From: Clostridium_AD sp050717515
GTDB taxonomy: Bacteria; Bacillota; Clostridia; Clostridiales; Clostridiaceae
Reading direction: 5' to 3'
Assembly (NCBI RefSeq): GCF_050717515.1
Contig: NZ_JBOITL010000025.1
Coordinates: forward strand, 248,001 to 312,000
DNA: 64,000 nt
The translations under genes and the position numbers were made by a program. Below the pieces are notes generated by a model. The model searched no databases. It was given only the letters and a program-made list of their open reading frames with translations, and was not told the origin of the DNA. Below are positions 17,202 to 25,639 of this stretch, in pieces. Every line of letters starts with the position of its first letter. Within the stretch, counting starts at the first letter, position 1.

Positions 17202-17328
17202 CAAAGACTGCTTTAAAGAAGTAAGCTATGATTTGTTTTGAGTTTAAGTTATAAAATTAGGTATAAATAAACTAAACATATAATTTATATGCATAATACA
17301 TTGTTTTACTTTATTTAGTAGTCTTTGC
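17196..17328 (+). promoter_or_regulatory. Structured leader with alternative pairings before the CD3324-family gene
   Basis: GCAAAGACTGCT (17201-17212) pairs over its full 12 bases (one G-U) with AGTAGTCTTTGC (17317-17328). A competing local hairpin pairs TCATAGC (17196-17202) with GCTATGA (17225-17231). The two share bases, so they are mutually exclusive. The rest of the 348-base gap is AT-rich with no other gene. Confidence 0.5.
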
Positions 17329-17364
17329 TTTAATTCTTTATATTTTATAAGGAGGAGCAAAGCT

Positions 17365-17643
17365 GTGGGATATATTAAAGCACAAAATGTGTTGCCAGAA
17401 GAAATAATAAAGTTAATTCAAGAATACGTAGATGGGGAATGTTTATACATTCCAAGAAAAAATGGAAATGAAAAATCTTGGGGTGAAAAAAATGGTACAA
17501 GAAACAGTCTTAGAAAGAGGAATAATGAAATATTTTGCAAATATACTCAGGGAGTAACCATTATTGAATTAGCTAGTCGATATTACCTTTCAGAAAAAAG
17601 TATAGGAAGAATTATAGGTAAAGAAAAATTATTATGTTCATAA
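17365..17643 (+). CDS. CD3324 family protein (putative HTH DNA-binding protein)
   Basis: The 92-residue protein matches the clostridial CD3324 family: it starts with GYIKAQNVLPEEIIKLIQEY, has the YIPRKNGNEKSWGE block, and ends in a helix-turn-helix-like segment (TIIELASRYYLSEKSIGRII). The last part resembles the C-terminal HTH of Mor-type activators, so DNA binding is likely, but no target is known. The start is GTG at 17365, about 9 bases after GGAGG. The long structured 5' leader suggests post-transcriptional control. A very stable terminator follows the stop directly. Confidence 0.8.
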   Translation: MGYIKAQNVLPEEIIKLIQEYVDGECLYIPRKNGNEKSWGEKNGTRNSLRKRNNEIFCKYTQGVTIIELASRYYLSEKSIGRIIGKEKLLCS

Positions 17644-17651
17644 TAAAAAAA

Positions 17652-17696
17652 GATGTTAATTATTAAATGAAATTTTAATAATTAACATCCTTTTTC
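17652..17696 (+). terminator. Terminator of the CD3324-family gene
   Basis: A perfect 16-bp stem GATGTTAATTATTAAA/TTTAATAATTAACATC (17652-17667 with 17674-17689) is followed by five T. Confidence 0.9.
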
Positions 17697-17889
17697 ATTT
17701 GATTCTTTGATGAGACCTAAATTATGGCATGTGTAAATTAGTTTACAATAAAGATTGCTAGGTATAAAGATAATAGTATAGATGCTCAAGTTCTATTGTG
17801 AACTGTTTATGAGGTTTTAATATAATAATATGGGTGTTAGAATATAGTTACGAAGGTTACTAAGAATAGAATTTTGAGGAGGAAATAAT

Positions 17890-18354
17890 ATGAAGTTTGA
17901 ATTTAGAAAGCCCACAGAAAGTGATGCTAAAGATACTGTAACATGGAAGTATGAAGGTGAGTATTCCTTCTATAATAATGATAAAACCGAAGCTAAAAAA
18001 CAATGGGTAAGTAATATACATAATGAAGAAAATACATTTGCTATATACGATGAAAAAAGCGAACTAATAGGAAATTGTAGTTTTGATTATGAGGATGGTC
18101 AAATAAATCTTGGGTTACAAATCAGGCCAAGCTTAACAGGAAAAGGTAGGGGAACAGAAATAGTTAAAGCCATATTAGAATTTGGAAAAGAAAAATATAA
18201 GTTTAATGATATAGAGCTGCTTGTTGCAAAGTTTAATAAGAGAGCCATAAAGATATATGAAAGGTTAGAATTTAAGATCACAGAGGAGTTTATGTGGCAT
18301 GTAAATGGTGAAGACAAAGAATTTGTTGCAATGAGAAAAGTTTGGGGAAATTAA
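17890..18354 (+). CDS. GNAT family N-acetyltransferase
   Basis: The 154-residue protein has the GNAT fold order: N-terminal beta-alpha region, IGNCSFDYEDGQINLGLQIRP strands, the acetyl-CoA pyrophosphate loop LTGKGRGTEIV (about residues 83-93) and a C-terminal FNKRAIKIYERLEF segment that is typical of RimI/RimJ-like acetyltransferases. The acceptor is unknown; ribosomal-protein or small-molecule amines are usual. The gene has its own AGGAGG site and a bidirectional terminator after it. A decayed partial copy lies 6 kb away at 24178-24324, so this family has been duplicated locally. Confidence 0.88.
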   Translation: MKFEFRKPTESDAKDTVTWKYEGEYSFYNNDKTEAKKQWVSNIHNEENTFAIYDEKSELIGNCSFDYEDGQINLGLQIRPSLTGKGRGTEIVKAILEFGKEKYKFNDIELLVAKFNKRAIKIYERLEFKITEEFMWHVNGEDKEFVAMRKVWGN

Positions 18355-18405
18355 AGGACAAGTATTTTTGTGAATAGAACAATGAAAATGAGTAGCATTT
18401 AAGAG

Positions 18406-18441
18406 AAAAAGGTAACTCTTATCTAAAAGAATTACCTTTTT
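18406..18441. terminator. Bidirectional terminator between GNAT gene and ABC operon
   Basis: AAAAAGGTAACTCTT (18406-18420) pairs with AAGAATTACCTTTTT (18427-18441), with one internal mismatch. T-runs lie on both strands. Confidence 0.85.
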
Positions 18442-18444
18442 GTA

Positions 18445-19344
18445 CTATGGCAATTGACACCTATATAAAACTATCCTATCCTCATCTAATTCTACCTTTA
18501 ATTTGTCCAGTCCACTAATATTAAGTGCATCTAAGTATTCCTCTGGAATATGAATTCTTCCATTCTTATCTATAACAGCAAGTTCAACATGACTTTCATC
18601 TTTTTTTAATCCTGTGCTTAGGTTAGCTAATGTTTCTGCATAACTGCTTTTTCTTAAAATTTCACTGCTTATTTTCCCATCTCTTATAGATACTACTCTA
18701 TCAACTTTTTTTGCTAACTGACTATCGTGAGTTACTATAACAATAGTTACATTTAGCGTCTGGTTTAATTTTTGAAACAAATCCAAAATCTGAGCAGAAG
18801 TTTTTGTATCTACAGAACCAGTAGGCTCGTCGGCAAGCAAAAGCTTAGGATTATTGGAAAGTGCTATAGCTATAGCTATTCTCTGCTGTTCGCCTCCTGA
18901 TAGCTGACTTAATTTACTTTTCTTCCTATGAAGCATACCTACCATTTCCAAAAGGTCTAAAGCTCTATTTTTTTCATTAGACTGCTTTCCTACACTTAAA
19001 ATCAGTTCAATATTTTCCTGTGCAGTAAGATATGGAATTAAATTCCTTGCATTATTTTTCCATACGAATCCTACAGTTTGTTTTTTATATTTTATCATTT
19101 CTTTTTCATTAAGCTTAAATAAATCTTTCCCCTCTACAATCAATTTACCTGCATTAGCACGATCAAGGCCTCCTAGCATATTAAGTAGGGTTGATTTTCC
19201 ACTTCCACTGTTTCCTACGATAGCCATTAGTTCTCCTTCTTCTACAACTAGATCCAATCCTTGAAGTGCAACAACTTCTGTGTCTACAGTTTTATATATT
19301 TTTATCAGGTTTTCACATACAATCATTTTATTTTTATTACTCAT
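18445..19344 (-). CDS. MacB/LolD-type ABC ATPase with C-terminal AbrB-like domain
   Basis: Residues 1-240 form an ABC ATPase with Walker A GNSGSGKST (44-52), signature LSGGEQQR (148-155), Walker B LLLADEPTGS and H-loop THD (205-207). Two things are unusual. First, the Q-loop position reads GFVWKNN where its partner has GYVFQSG, so the Gln that contacts the gamma-phosphate metal is replaced by Lys. Second, residues about 252-295 form an extra domain (VELAVIDKNGRIHIPEEYLD, then KVELDEDRIVLYR) with the pattern of AbrB/SpoVT swapped-hairpin domains: G-R-[IV]-x-[IL]-P then a DxDxI-x-[LI] strand. It is the last gene of a four-gene operon and overlaps the preceding ATPase gene by 8 bases. It may form a heterodimeric ATPase with that protein. 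Confidence 0.88.
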   Translation of the reverse strand: MSNKNKMIVCENLIKIYKTVDTEVVALQGLDLVVEEGELMAIVGNSGSGKSTLLNMLGGLDRANAGKLIVEGKDLFKLNEKEMIKYKKQTVGFVWKNNARNLIPYLTAQENIELILSVGKQSNEKNRALDLLEMVGMLHRKKSKLSQLSGGEQQRIAIAIALSNNPKLLLADEPTGSVDTKTSAQILDLFQKLNQTLNVTIVIVTHDSQLAKKVDRVVSIRDGKISSEILRKSSYAETLANLSTGLKKDESHVELAVIDKNGRIHIPEEYLDALNISGLDKLKVELDEDRIVLYRCQLP

Positions 19345-20014
19345 TTACAAGCTCACCATCCTGTAATGTATATACGCAGTTGGCAATTTCCATCATATTT
19401 GGATCATGGGTGGTCATAACCACGGATATGCCTTCCTTCTGTACCATATCCTTGAAAATTTTAACTATCTGTAATCCTCTATTAGTATCCAGTGCAGCAG
19501 TGGGCTCATCTGCAAAAATAATTTTAGGACGATGGGCAATTGCACGTGCAATTGCTACTCGCTGAACTTCTCCTCCAGATAACTCATAAGGAAAATGTGC
19601 CATTCTTTTCTTTAAACCCACTAGTTCAAGGCATTCCGCTACTCTCTTTTTTCTTTCATTCTTATCAAACCCTACTATTCTAAGAGCTAGGTCAACATTT
19701 TCAAAAGCAGTCATATTTGAGAGAAGTGCTCCAGATTGAAATACATAGCCTATTTGCTGTTTTCTTAGTTCATTTCTTTCTTTTATGGACATACTGGTTA
19801 AGTCTACTTTATCAAAAAAAATTTTGCCGGATGTTGGGTTATCCAATGCTCCTAATAAATTAATTAACGAGGTCTTACCTGAACCTGAGCGTCCCTTAAT
19901 TATAGTGAATTGCCCTTTAAGAATTTCTAAACTTAAATTCTTTACTGCATGAATTTGCTGTCCACCTACCACATATGTTCGCCATAAATCTTGAGTTTTT
20001 ATTATACCTCGCAT
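19337..20014 (-). CDS. MacB/LolD-type ABC transporter ATP-binding protein
   Basis: This is a 225-residue compact ATPase with Walker A GRSGSGKTS, an intact Q-loop (YVFQSGA), signature LSGGEVQRVAIARA, Walker B IIFADEPTAALD and H-loop TTHD. It belongs to the MacB/FtsE group that partners FtsX-type permeases. It lies one base after the permease gene stop and overlaps the next ATPase gene by 8 bases, so all are co-translated. Two distinct ATPases beside one large permease suggest a heterodimeric engine in which this subunit carries the canonical site. No substrate prediction is possible beyond lipid/peptide-type export. Confidence 0.92.
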   Translation of the reverse strand: MRGIIKTQDLWRTYVVGGQQIHAVKNLSLEILKGQFTIIKGRSGSGKTSLINLLGALDNPTSGKIFFDKVDLTSMSIKERNELRKQQIGYVFQSGALLSNMTAFENVDLALRIVGFDKNERKKRVAECLELVGLKKRMAHFPYELSGGEVQRVAIARAIAHRPKIIFADEPTAALDTNRGLQIVKIFKDMVQKEGISVVMTTHDPNMMEIANCVYTLQDGELVNE

Positions 20015-20015
20015 A

Positions 20016-22826
20016 CTAATCCTCTCCTAACTTGATGGCTTGATCCATTTTTATATGTGAAATATAAATTCCAAGTAGCACTATAATTCCTAAAATTACT
20101 GTACCAAACAAAAGTGCCATCTTCATATAATCATTACCAAAGGATATTATTGGCGGTGGAAGAAATTGCTCCTTAGTATCAGTTACAATTTTCATAAGTG
20201 GCATAAATATCTTACTATTTATATTTCCAACTAAAATACCCATACCAATTGCAGTACCTGTTATTAAAAGCTGTTCTCCTAAAAGCATAAGCACTACTTC
20301 TTTTAGTGACATCCCTAATGCCTGTAATATTCCAAACTGAAGTATTCTGCTCTTTATAGATAGTATCCAGTATATAGAAAATCCAAGTGCAGCTATAATC
20401 ATACTAGAAATAAAAGCTAAGGTTAATGCGCCATTATTTCCCTGTATCATAGGGTCATTCTTAAACTTAATTATCTCTTGATTTCTATCCTTTATCTCAG
20501 TTACAGGTAGCTTTTTATCCGCTATGGCCTTATATAATTTTTCTGTAGAACCAGCTTCTTTCTTTATCCAAACTTCATAAGGTGCTACCGGCATATTGGC
20601 ATTCATATAATTTAAATTAGCCAATATAAGCCCACCATCATTAGGAATATACGCTGGCCAATAATCAATAAAACCATAAACTACAAAATTTACATAAAGT
20701 CCATTGCCCCACTTTAACTTTATACTGTCTCCCTCAATTATAGCTAATTTTTCTTTAAGAGAAGTTGATACATATACTGCACTAGGATTTTTTGATATCA
20801 TATTTAAATAGTCATACCAGTGAAATGGGAGCAATCGTTCATCAAACCATGCAACTTGTCCAAATTCATGAGGGATAATTCCCATCAATTTAAATCCAGC
20901 TAAGTTACCAGTAAAGCATTCTAATTGAGTATTATTTGAAAAATAAACTTTAGTTGCTTTTTCTACTCCAGGTAAAGATGAATAGCTACTAAAGCTAGGC
21001 TCTATATAAAGGCCTGAGTTTTTACTCTCTGTAGTTTCTTCGTAATTAATATCATTTTTCAGTTTTTTATCATTTTTCTGCCAGAGTGTAATCAATCTAC
21101 TATCTGCTCCCACTGTATAATTTATTTTTCTCTCCAGATAGGAATTAAAGATTCTAGCGGATTTAACATCGAAAATTCCTACTGCAATTGTGAGTATTAA
21201 GAACAGCATTATAAATCCATTTTTGCCATTATCCCTTGCAGTATTAATAAGTGCCATATAGCTCTCTGGGGACCAATACTTTTTACCAAGGTTTATAATT
21301 AATTTTAATATATATGGATAAATTCTTAATATTAACATACCGAGTCCTAGAATAAATAATGTAGTAAGCAAGTACATAAGTGGATCAACAGGTATTTCAC
21401 TTGCGTTTGCGCCTGTAACTTGAAGAATTTTTTCTCTAGTTTTGAATACTCTATAACCATATAAAACTATTCCAAGTAAAACAAAATCTAAATAAAGCCT
21501 CTTCCAAAATGGTACAGATTTCCTTTTTGATTTTTTTTGTTTTCGCATAACTATATTTTCTCTACAGGCAAGTACCACAGGAATTAGCATAGTTAGAATG
21601 AATACAAAAATACCTATTGAAGCATATTTATATTCATTAATTGAAAGATTAACCTTCAGTGGATTTCTGCTAACAAACTGTAAAAATCCATTAGCACTAC
21701 CAATTACCTTTACAAAAAATAATCCGAGTAATGGTCCTAAAATAAGTGCTATTATGCTTATAACTATTCCTTCTAGAAAATACGTAGTAATAATCTGAAT
21801 ATTAGCTGCGCCTCTACTCCTTAAAACAGATATCTCATTCTTTTCCTGTTCAACAATTAGCTGTGAAACCATAAAAATATAAAATAGTATCATAAGTAAA
21901 ACTGGAGTCTGCAAAACCCATAAAACTATGCTTAAATCCTTGGATTTCTTCTCAAATTCTTGAAAGGAATCGAAAATATTCATTTTAGGTACAATCCCAT
22001 GTTTAGTATGCAATATTTGTTCATGATTTTGTAGAACATTTAAAATATGTTTGTAGTTTTCTGTAGTTATTTTCTTATAATCATATGCTATTTCCCATTG
22101 ACTTTTGGTATATGGAATAGAAAGGGTTTTAAGTAAATCATCTAAAAATAGTTTTTCATTAACTATCATTATTGGTTCATAAGGATCCCAGTTTCCTTTT
22201 GTCCAATAAGAATCGTCTTCCTTTACATCATATGTCCCAACAATTTTAACAAGAAAATATTTCTTTTCAATCATCACCTTATAAGTTTTGTTTAATCTGA
22301 TTTTTAGATTATCCATTTGATTTTGAGGTATTATAACTTCATAGCACCCATCTGAAGTCTTTGAACTAGAAAATATTCTTCCGTTTTTTATTATTATATG
22401 CTTTTCAATATCCGATACTTTACCTAACTTCACTCCATTCTTAATAGTCTCTGATCTTTCTCCATCAATTGATAAAATCTCCAAATTATTAAGAGTAGTA
22501 ATATTTTTTTTGCTTATTATAGGGATATTCATTTCTTTAAGCATACCACTACTTAGTGATTTTTCTATACTGGCATGGCTAGCTTTTATAACTAGGTAGT
22601 CTGTAATTTGTGGTAAATACTCCACATAATAAATACCTGCAGATTGCTTTTTACTTTCTTGAAAATCTTCGAATTGTTTTAACATTACCTTCTGCATAAT
22701 TCCTCTAGTATAAAGAGGTACAGCAGATATAATAGCTAAAGCTAGTACTACCCCTATAAGCATACTGAAGAATAACCATTTATTTCTATAAATCTTACGA
22801 AATAATCTAAGCAACATTTTTATCAC
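20016..22826 (-). CDS. Large FtsX-domain ABC transporter permease
   Basis: The 936-residue membrane protein starts with a positively charged N-terminus and one transmembrane helix (about 15-35), followed by an extracytoplasmic MacB-core-like domain of about 250 residues. Then come a block of three helices containing the FtsX pattern (LRSRGAANIQIITTYFLEGI), more helices, a second extracytoplasmic domain of about 250 residues, and a final FtsX block (LQALGMSLKEVVLMLLGEQL). It is a tandem-FtsX permease, a full-length transporter half-pair in one chain. The upstream adaptor gene overlaps it by 4 bases. Such permeases with a membrane-fusion adaptor act as MacB-like mechanotransmitters for peptides or lipids. 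Confidence 0.9.
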   Translation of the reverse strand: MIKMLLRLFRKIYRNKWLFFSMLIGVVLALAIISAVPLYTRGIMQKVMLKQFEDFQESKKQSAGIYYVEYLPQITDYLVIKASHASIEKSLSSGMLKEMNIPIISKKNITTLNNLEILSIDGERSETIKNGVKLGKVSDIEKHIIIKNGRIFSSSKTSDGCYEVIIPQNQMDNLKIRLNKTYKVMIEKKYFLVKIVGTYDVKEDDSYWTKGNWDPYEPIMIVNEKLFLDDLLKTLSIPYTKSQWEIAYDYKKITTENYKHILNVLQNHEQILHTKHGIVPKMNIFDSFQEFEKKSKDLSIVLWVLQTPVLLMILFYIFMVSQLIVEQEKNEISVLRSRGAANIQIITTYFLEGIVISIIALILGPLLGLFFVKVIGSANGFLQFVSRNPLKVNLSINEYKYASIGIFVFILTMLIPVVLACRENIVMRKQKKSKRKSVPFWKRLYLDFVLLGIVLYGYRVFKTREKILQVTGANASEIPVDPLMYLLTTLFILGLGMLILRIYPYILKLIINLGKKYWSPESYMALINTARDNGKNGFIMLFLILTIAVGIFDVKSARIFNSYLERKINYTVGADSRLITLWQKNDKKLKNDINYEETTESKNSGLYIEPSFSSYSSLPGVEKATKVYFSNNTQLECFTGNLAGFKLMGIIPHEFGQVAWFDERLLPFHWYDYLNMISKNPSAVYVSTSLKEKLAIIEGDSIKLKWGNGLYVNFVVYGFIDYWPAYIPNDGGLILANLNYMNANMPVAPYEVWIKKEAGSTEKLYKAIADKKLPVTEIKDRNQEIIKFKNDPMIQGNNGALTLAFISSMIIAALGFSIYWILSIKSRILQFGILQALGMSLKEVVLMLLGEQLLITGTAIGMGILVGNINSKIFMPLMKIVTDTKEQFLPPPIISFGNDYMKMALLFGTVILGIIVLLGIYISHIKMDQAIKLGED

Positions 22827-23863
22827 CTCGCATCCCTAATAACCTTTTCCCCTTCTTTTATTCCACTAACTACTTGAACTTGTTCTTTATTTCCAATTCC
22901 TATTTCAATAAATTTTTCTACTTTCTCACCGTTTGCTAACACTTGAACACAGCTTTGATCGCCTAAAATATATACTACTTTTCTAGGTAACACTAATATA
23001 TTATCTTTCTTTTGTTGTATAGTATAAAAATCCACATTAGCCCCTAAACTTATGTCATTTGCCTTTTCTAAAAACTTAACTTTAACATATGGATATTTAT
23101 GTGATTTGTCCTCTTTCCGCAGGGTATGTTCTACTGTAATAACTTCTCCAACATAGGAATTATTGTTACATAAAATTTTACCTTTCATTCCAATCTTATA
23201 ATCAGATACATTTTCACCTTCAAACTCGGCAACATAGCTATTGGGGTCTGATACAGAATAAATTGTTTCATATGCACTTAATAAAGCTCCAACACCATCG
23301 TTAATACAAAAATCAACAATTCCTGATACTGGGGATAAAAGCTTAGACTTCTCCAATTCTTTTTTATAATTTTCTAAAGTCAATTCTTCAATTTGTACAT
23401 CTAGGGTTGCTTTAGCTATTTCATACTTTTGCTTTTTTTCTTCTGTAAGCTGAGTTAATGTTATCTTTGCCTTTTTTAATTTAAGTTGCTGTTCTTTTAT
23501 TTCACATTCCAAATTATCGGAATCTAATACTGCTAAAAGTTGACCTTTTTTTACCGTATCTCCAGGCTTAACAAGTAACTTCTTTAAAACTCCACCCTTT
23601 TTTTCAAAATATAATTTGTGCTTACTACTTGATATAATTACAGCCGTTACTTTTAACTCATTTGAAATACTCCCCTTTTTAACATCTACAGTTGTATAAT
23701 TCATCTTAGGTGGTGCAACTAAAACAGGTTTTTGAACATTTTCTTCCTTTGGGAACAATCTACATCCAGTAAATGTTGAACTTAATACCCCTGTAATTAA
23801 AATTAAAGTAAACGCTCTTGTAAATTTCTTTTTTTTGCATAACCATTTCTTATTAAAATGCAT
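22823..23863 (-). CDS. HlyD/MacA-type adaptor lipoprotein (membrane fusion protein)
   Basis: The 346-residue protein has a basic N-terminus, a hydrophobic segment and a lipobox-like FTGC, so it is lipid-anchored outside the membrane. It then shows the adaptor order: a barrel-sandwich/lipoyl half (KKGGVLKKLLVKPGDTVKKGQLLAVLD), a helical hairpin of about 60 residues rich in Lys/Glu, the second lipoyl half (SPVSGIVDFCINDGVGA) and C-terminal beta-barrel segments. MacA-like proteins with FtsX permeases and MacB ATPases are common in Gram-positives, where they replace an outer-membrane connection. It is the first gene of the four-gene minus-strand operon; its ATG has an AGGGGGGAG ribosome site. Confidence 0.9.
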   Translation of the reverse strand: MHFNKKWLCKKKKFTRAFTLILITGVLSSTFTGCRLFPKEENVQKPVLVAPPKMNYTTVDVKKGSISNELKVTAVIISSSKHKLYFEKKGGVLKKLLVKPGDTVKKGQLLAVLDSDNLECEIKEQQLKLKKAKITLTQLTEEKKQKYEIAKATLDVQIEELTLENYKKELEKSKLLSPVSGIVDFCINDGVGALLSAYETIYSVSDPNSYVAEFEGENVSDYKIGMKGKILCNNNSYVGEVITVEHTLRKEDKSHKYPYVKVKFLEKANDISLGANVDFYTIQQKKDNILVLPRKVVYILGDQSCVQVLANGEKVEKFIEIGIGNKEQVQVVSGIKEGEKVIRDAR

Positions 23864-24177
23864 ACATCTCCCCCCTAAATTTCAAAGGTATCTTTATGTA
23901 ATTATACAAGTTTATATTAAAATATATACTGTTTTGGAAAATTTAACAAATTAAATATAGTATATGACTTTTCTTTCTCTTGAAATCTTTTTTGACATTA
24001 TAACACCTCCACTAGAAATAATTATTACATAATATACCAAAGATATTAAATTATATAAATTATAACATAAATAGTTAAGAAAGTGTATAATAATATATAC
24101 TAAGAAAAAAAATCGTTATAATAATCAAGAAACAATGTAAAAAACTGAACTTTATAGTTCAAAAAAATATATCAAGA

Positions 24178-24324
24178 AATGAAGAAAATACATTTGCTAT
24201 ATATGATAAAAAAACGAACTAATAGGAAATTGTAGTTTTGATTATGAGGATGGCCAAATAAATCTTGGGCTACAAATGAGTCCAAGCTTAACAGGCAAAG
24301 GTATGGGAACAGAAACAATTAAAG
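24178..24324 (+). pseudogene. Decayed partial copy of the GNAT gene at 17890-18354
   Basis: The 147 bases align without gaps except one deleted base to 18022-18169 of the intact GNAT gene. That stretch covers the central strands and the acetyl-CoA loop. The deletion, near 24208-24213, shifts the frame. Neither the 5' part nor the C-terminus of the gene is present. This is a local duplication followed by decay. Confidence 0.88.
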
Positions 24325-24331
24325 TTATAAG

Positions 24332-24377
24332 AAGGTACGGTTTTAAAATTGTAAGATTTGAAACCGTACCTTTTTAT
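24332..24377. terminator. Terminator after the GNAT remnant
   Basis: AAGGTACGGTTT (24332-24343) pairs perfectly with AAACCGTACCTT (24361-24372), followed by T. It could also serve the minus-strand AraC-type gene that ends at 24434. Confidence 0.8.
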
Positions 24378-24433
24378 ATATTAATAATTTAGTTTGAAAT
24401 AAGGAGGATATATCATGTAAAATGAATATCTCT

Positions 24434-25354
24434 TTATTCTTTTATGGGAATATAAACATCAACTTCAAATTTATTATCATTAAATCGCTCATCATAAAGT
24501 TCAAAATCAACAGCAGCTTTTTCATTATAAGGACTGTTTGCACTAGGAGGACATAACCCCGGTTGGCTATAAACTGAATTAGGAAGCCAGGTTTCGAAAA
24601 AGTAATGCCAAATTTGTCCTAGCTTCTTACCAAGCTTTGATTTATCCGTGCCTTTTGCAGTGAATATAGCATATTTGGAACTTGGTACAATCTTTCCAAC
24701 CATTCCTTCAGGGATATTATCTAGACTATCTACTTCTTTACATATTATATAAGAAAAATTACCCTCACCGTCAAAGTCTGTGTTCATTCCTAAAATAGCA
24801 TTAGAATTTATTTTATTGGGAATGCCAGCTTCTATTCTATCTTGAAAATATCTATCCCATAAGCTGTGAATCAGTTCTGGAAAATGCATATCCTCAAATG
24901 AAGTTTTAACGTCAATACCTATTACCTTAAATTCATCTTTTTCTATAATTATAGGTTCCATCATAAAAGCTCCTCCAATATTTTTATATTTTATTTCGTT
25001 TAAATCTCTCTTTTTAAAAAACACTTTATGTTTATTATTGTTTCGATATTTACTTGGGGTTAACCCGTACATTTTACTGAAAGCTCTCGTAAAGGATTCA
25101 GGGGTTTCATATCCATATTTAAGAGCAATATCAAGTATTTTATATTTTGTAGAAACTAGTTCATAAGCTGATTCAGCCAGTCTTCTTTTTCGTACATACT
25201 CTTTTATAGAATATCCAACAAGGGCATGAAAAAGCTGATGAAAATAGGATAAAGAACAGTATGATTTATTTGCAATTTCAGTAAGGGAAATATCTGTAGT
25301 TAAATTTTCTTCTATGAAATCCATGGATTTTTCAATTCTATGGTATAGGTTCAT
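24434..25354 (-). CDS. AraC family regulator with GyrI-like effector-binding domain
   Basis: Residues 1-105 contain the two helix-turn-helix motifs of AraC/XylS proteins (LTEIANKSYCSLSYFHQLFH and ILDIALKYGYETPESFTRAF followed by LTPSKYR). Residues about 125-306 match the GyrI-like/integron-associated effector domain that binds small, often cationic drugs, as in Rob or SoxS-like multidrug regulators. Length (306) is usual for the family. The ATG at 25354 follows GGAGG by 8 bases; the ATG at 25369 lies before the ribosome site. It lies upstream of, and reads in the same direction as, the adaptor/FtsX/ATPase operon, so control of that exporter is plausible, but the GNAT remnant and a terminator separate them. 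Confidence 0.88.
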   Translation of the reverse strand: MNLYHRIEKSMDFIEENLTTDISLTEIANKSYCSLSYFHQLFHALVGYSIKEYVRKRRLAESAYELVSTKYKILDIALKYGYETPESFTRAFSKMYGLTPSKYRNNNKHKVFFKKRDLNEIKYKNIGGAFMMEPIIIEKDEFKVIGIDVKTSFEDMHFPELIHSLWDRYFQDRIEAGIPNKINSNAILGMNTDFDGEGNFSYIICKEVDSLDNIPEGMVGKIVPSSKYAIFTAKGTDKSKLGKKLGQIWHYFFETWLPNSVYSQPGLCPPSANSPYNEKAAVDFELYDERFNDNKFEVDVYIPIKE

Positions 25355-25639
25355 GAACATAACCTCCATATTCTTACTATTGGCGCCTGTGATAATAGTA
25401 TCACAGTTTAAAAGGTTAAATCTTGATATTTTCTACTGTTTTGCAAATGAACTTTATAGTAGTGTAGTTGTTTAAATGTGTAAAATAGGAAAGAATTAGG
25501 CTGGCATTGAGCTTGAAATATAATACAGGATAAAGATTAGCAAATTAATTGATAGTCTTTATTGTTTTAGTATTAAATTTCAAAATATGTTATTATATGA
25601 GTAATTGCTGAAATGTTAAGGTAAAGGAGAGTTTGAAAA

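Larger units (their letters stand above)
23864..24433. other. 570-bp intergenic region with GNAT remnant and start-stop mini-ORF
   Basis: The region holds the promoter area of the minus-strand adaptor operon, the decayed GNAT fragment (24178-24324), a terminator and an AAGGAGG site (24401-24407) followed by ATG TAA (24415-24420). No intact gene is seen. Confidence 0.6.
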
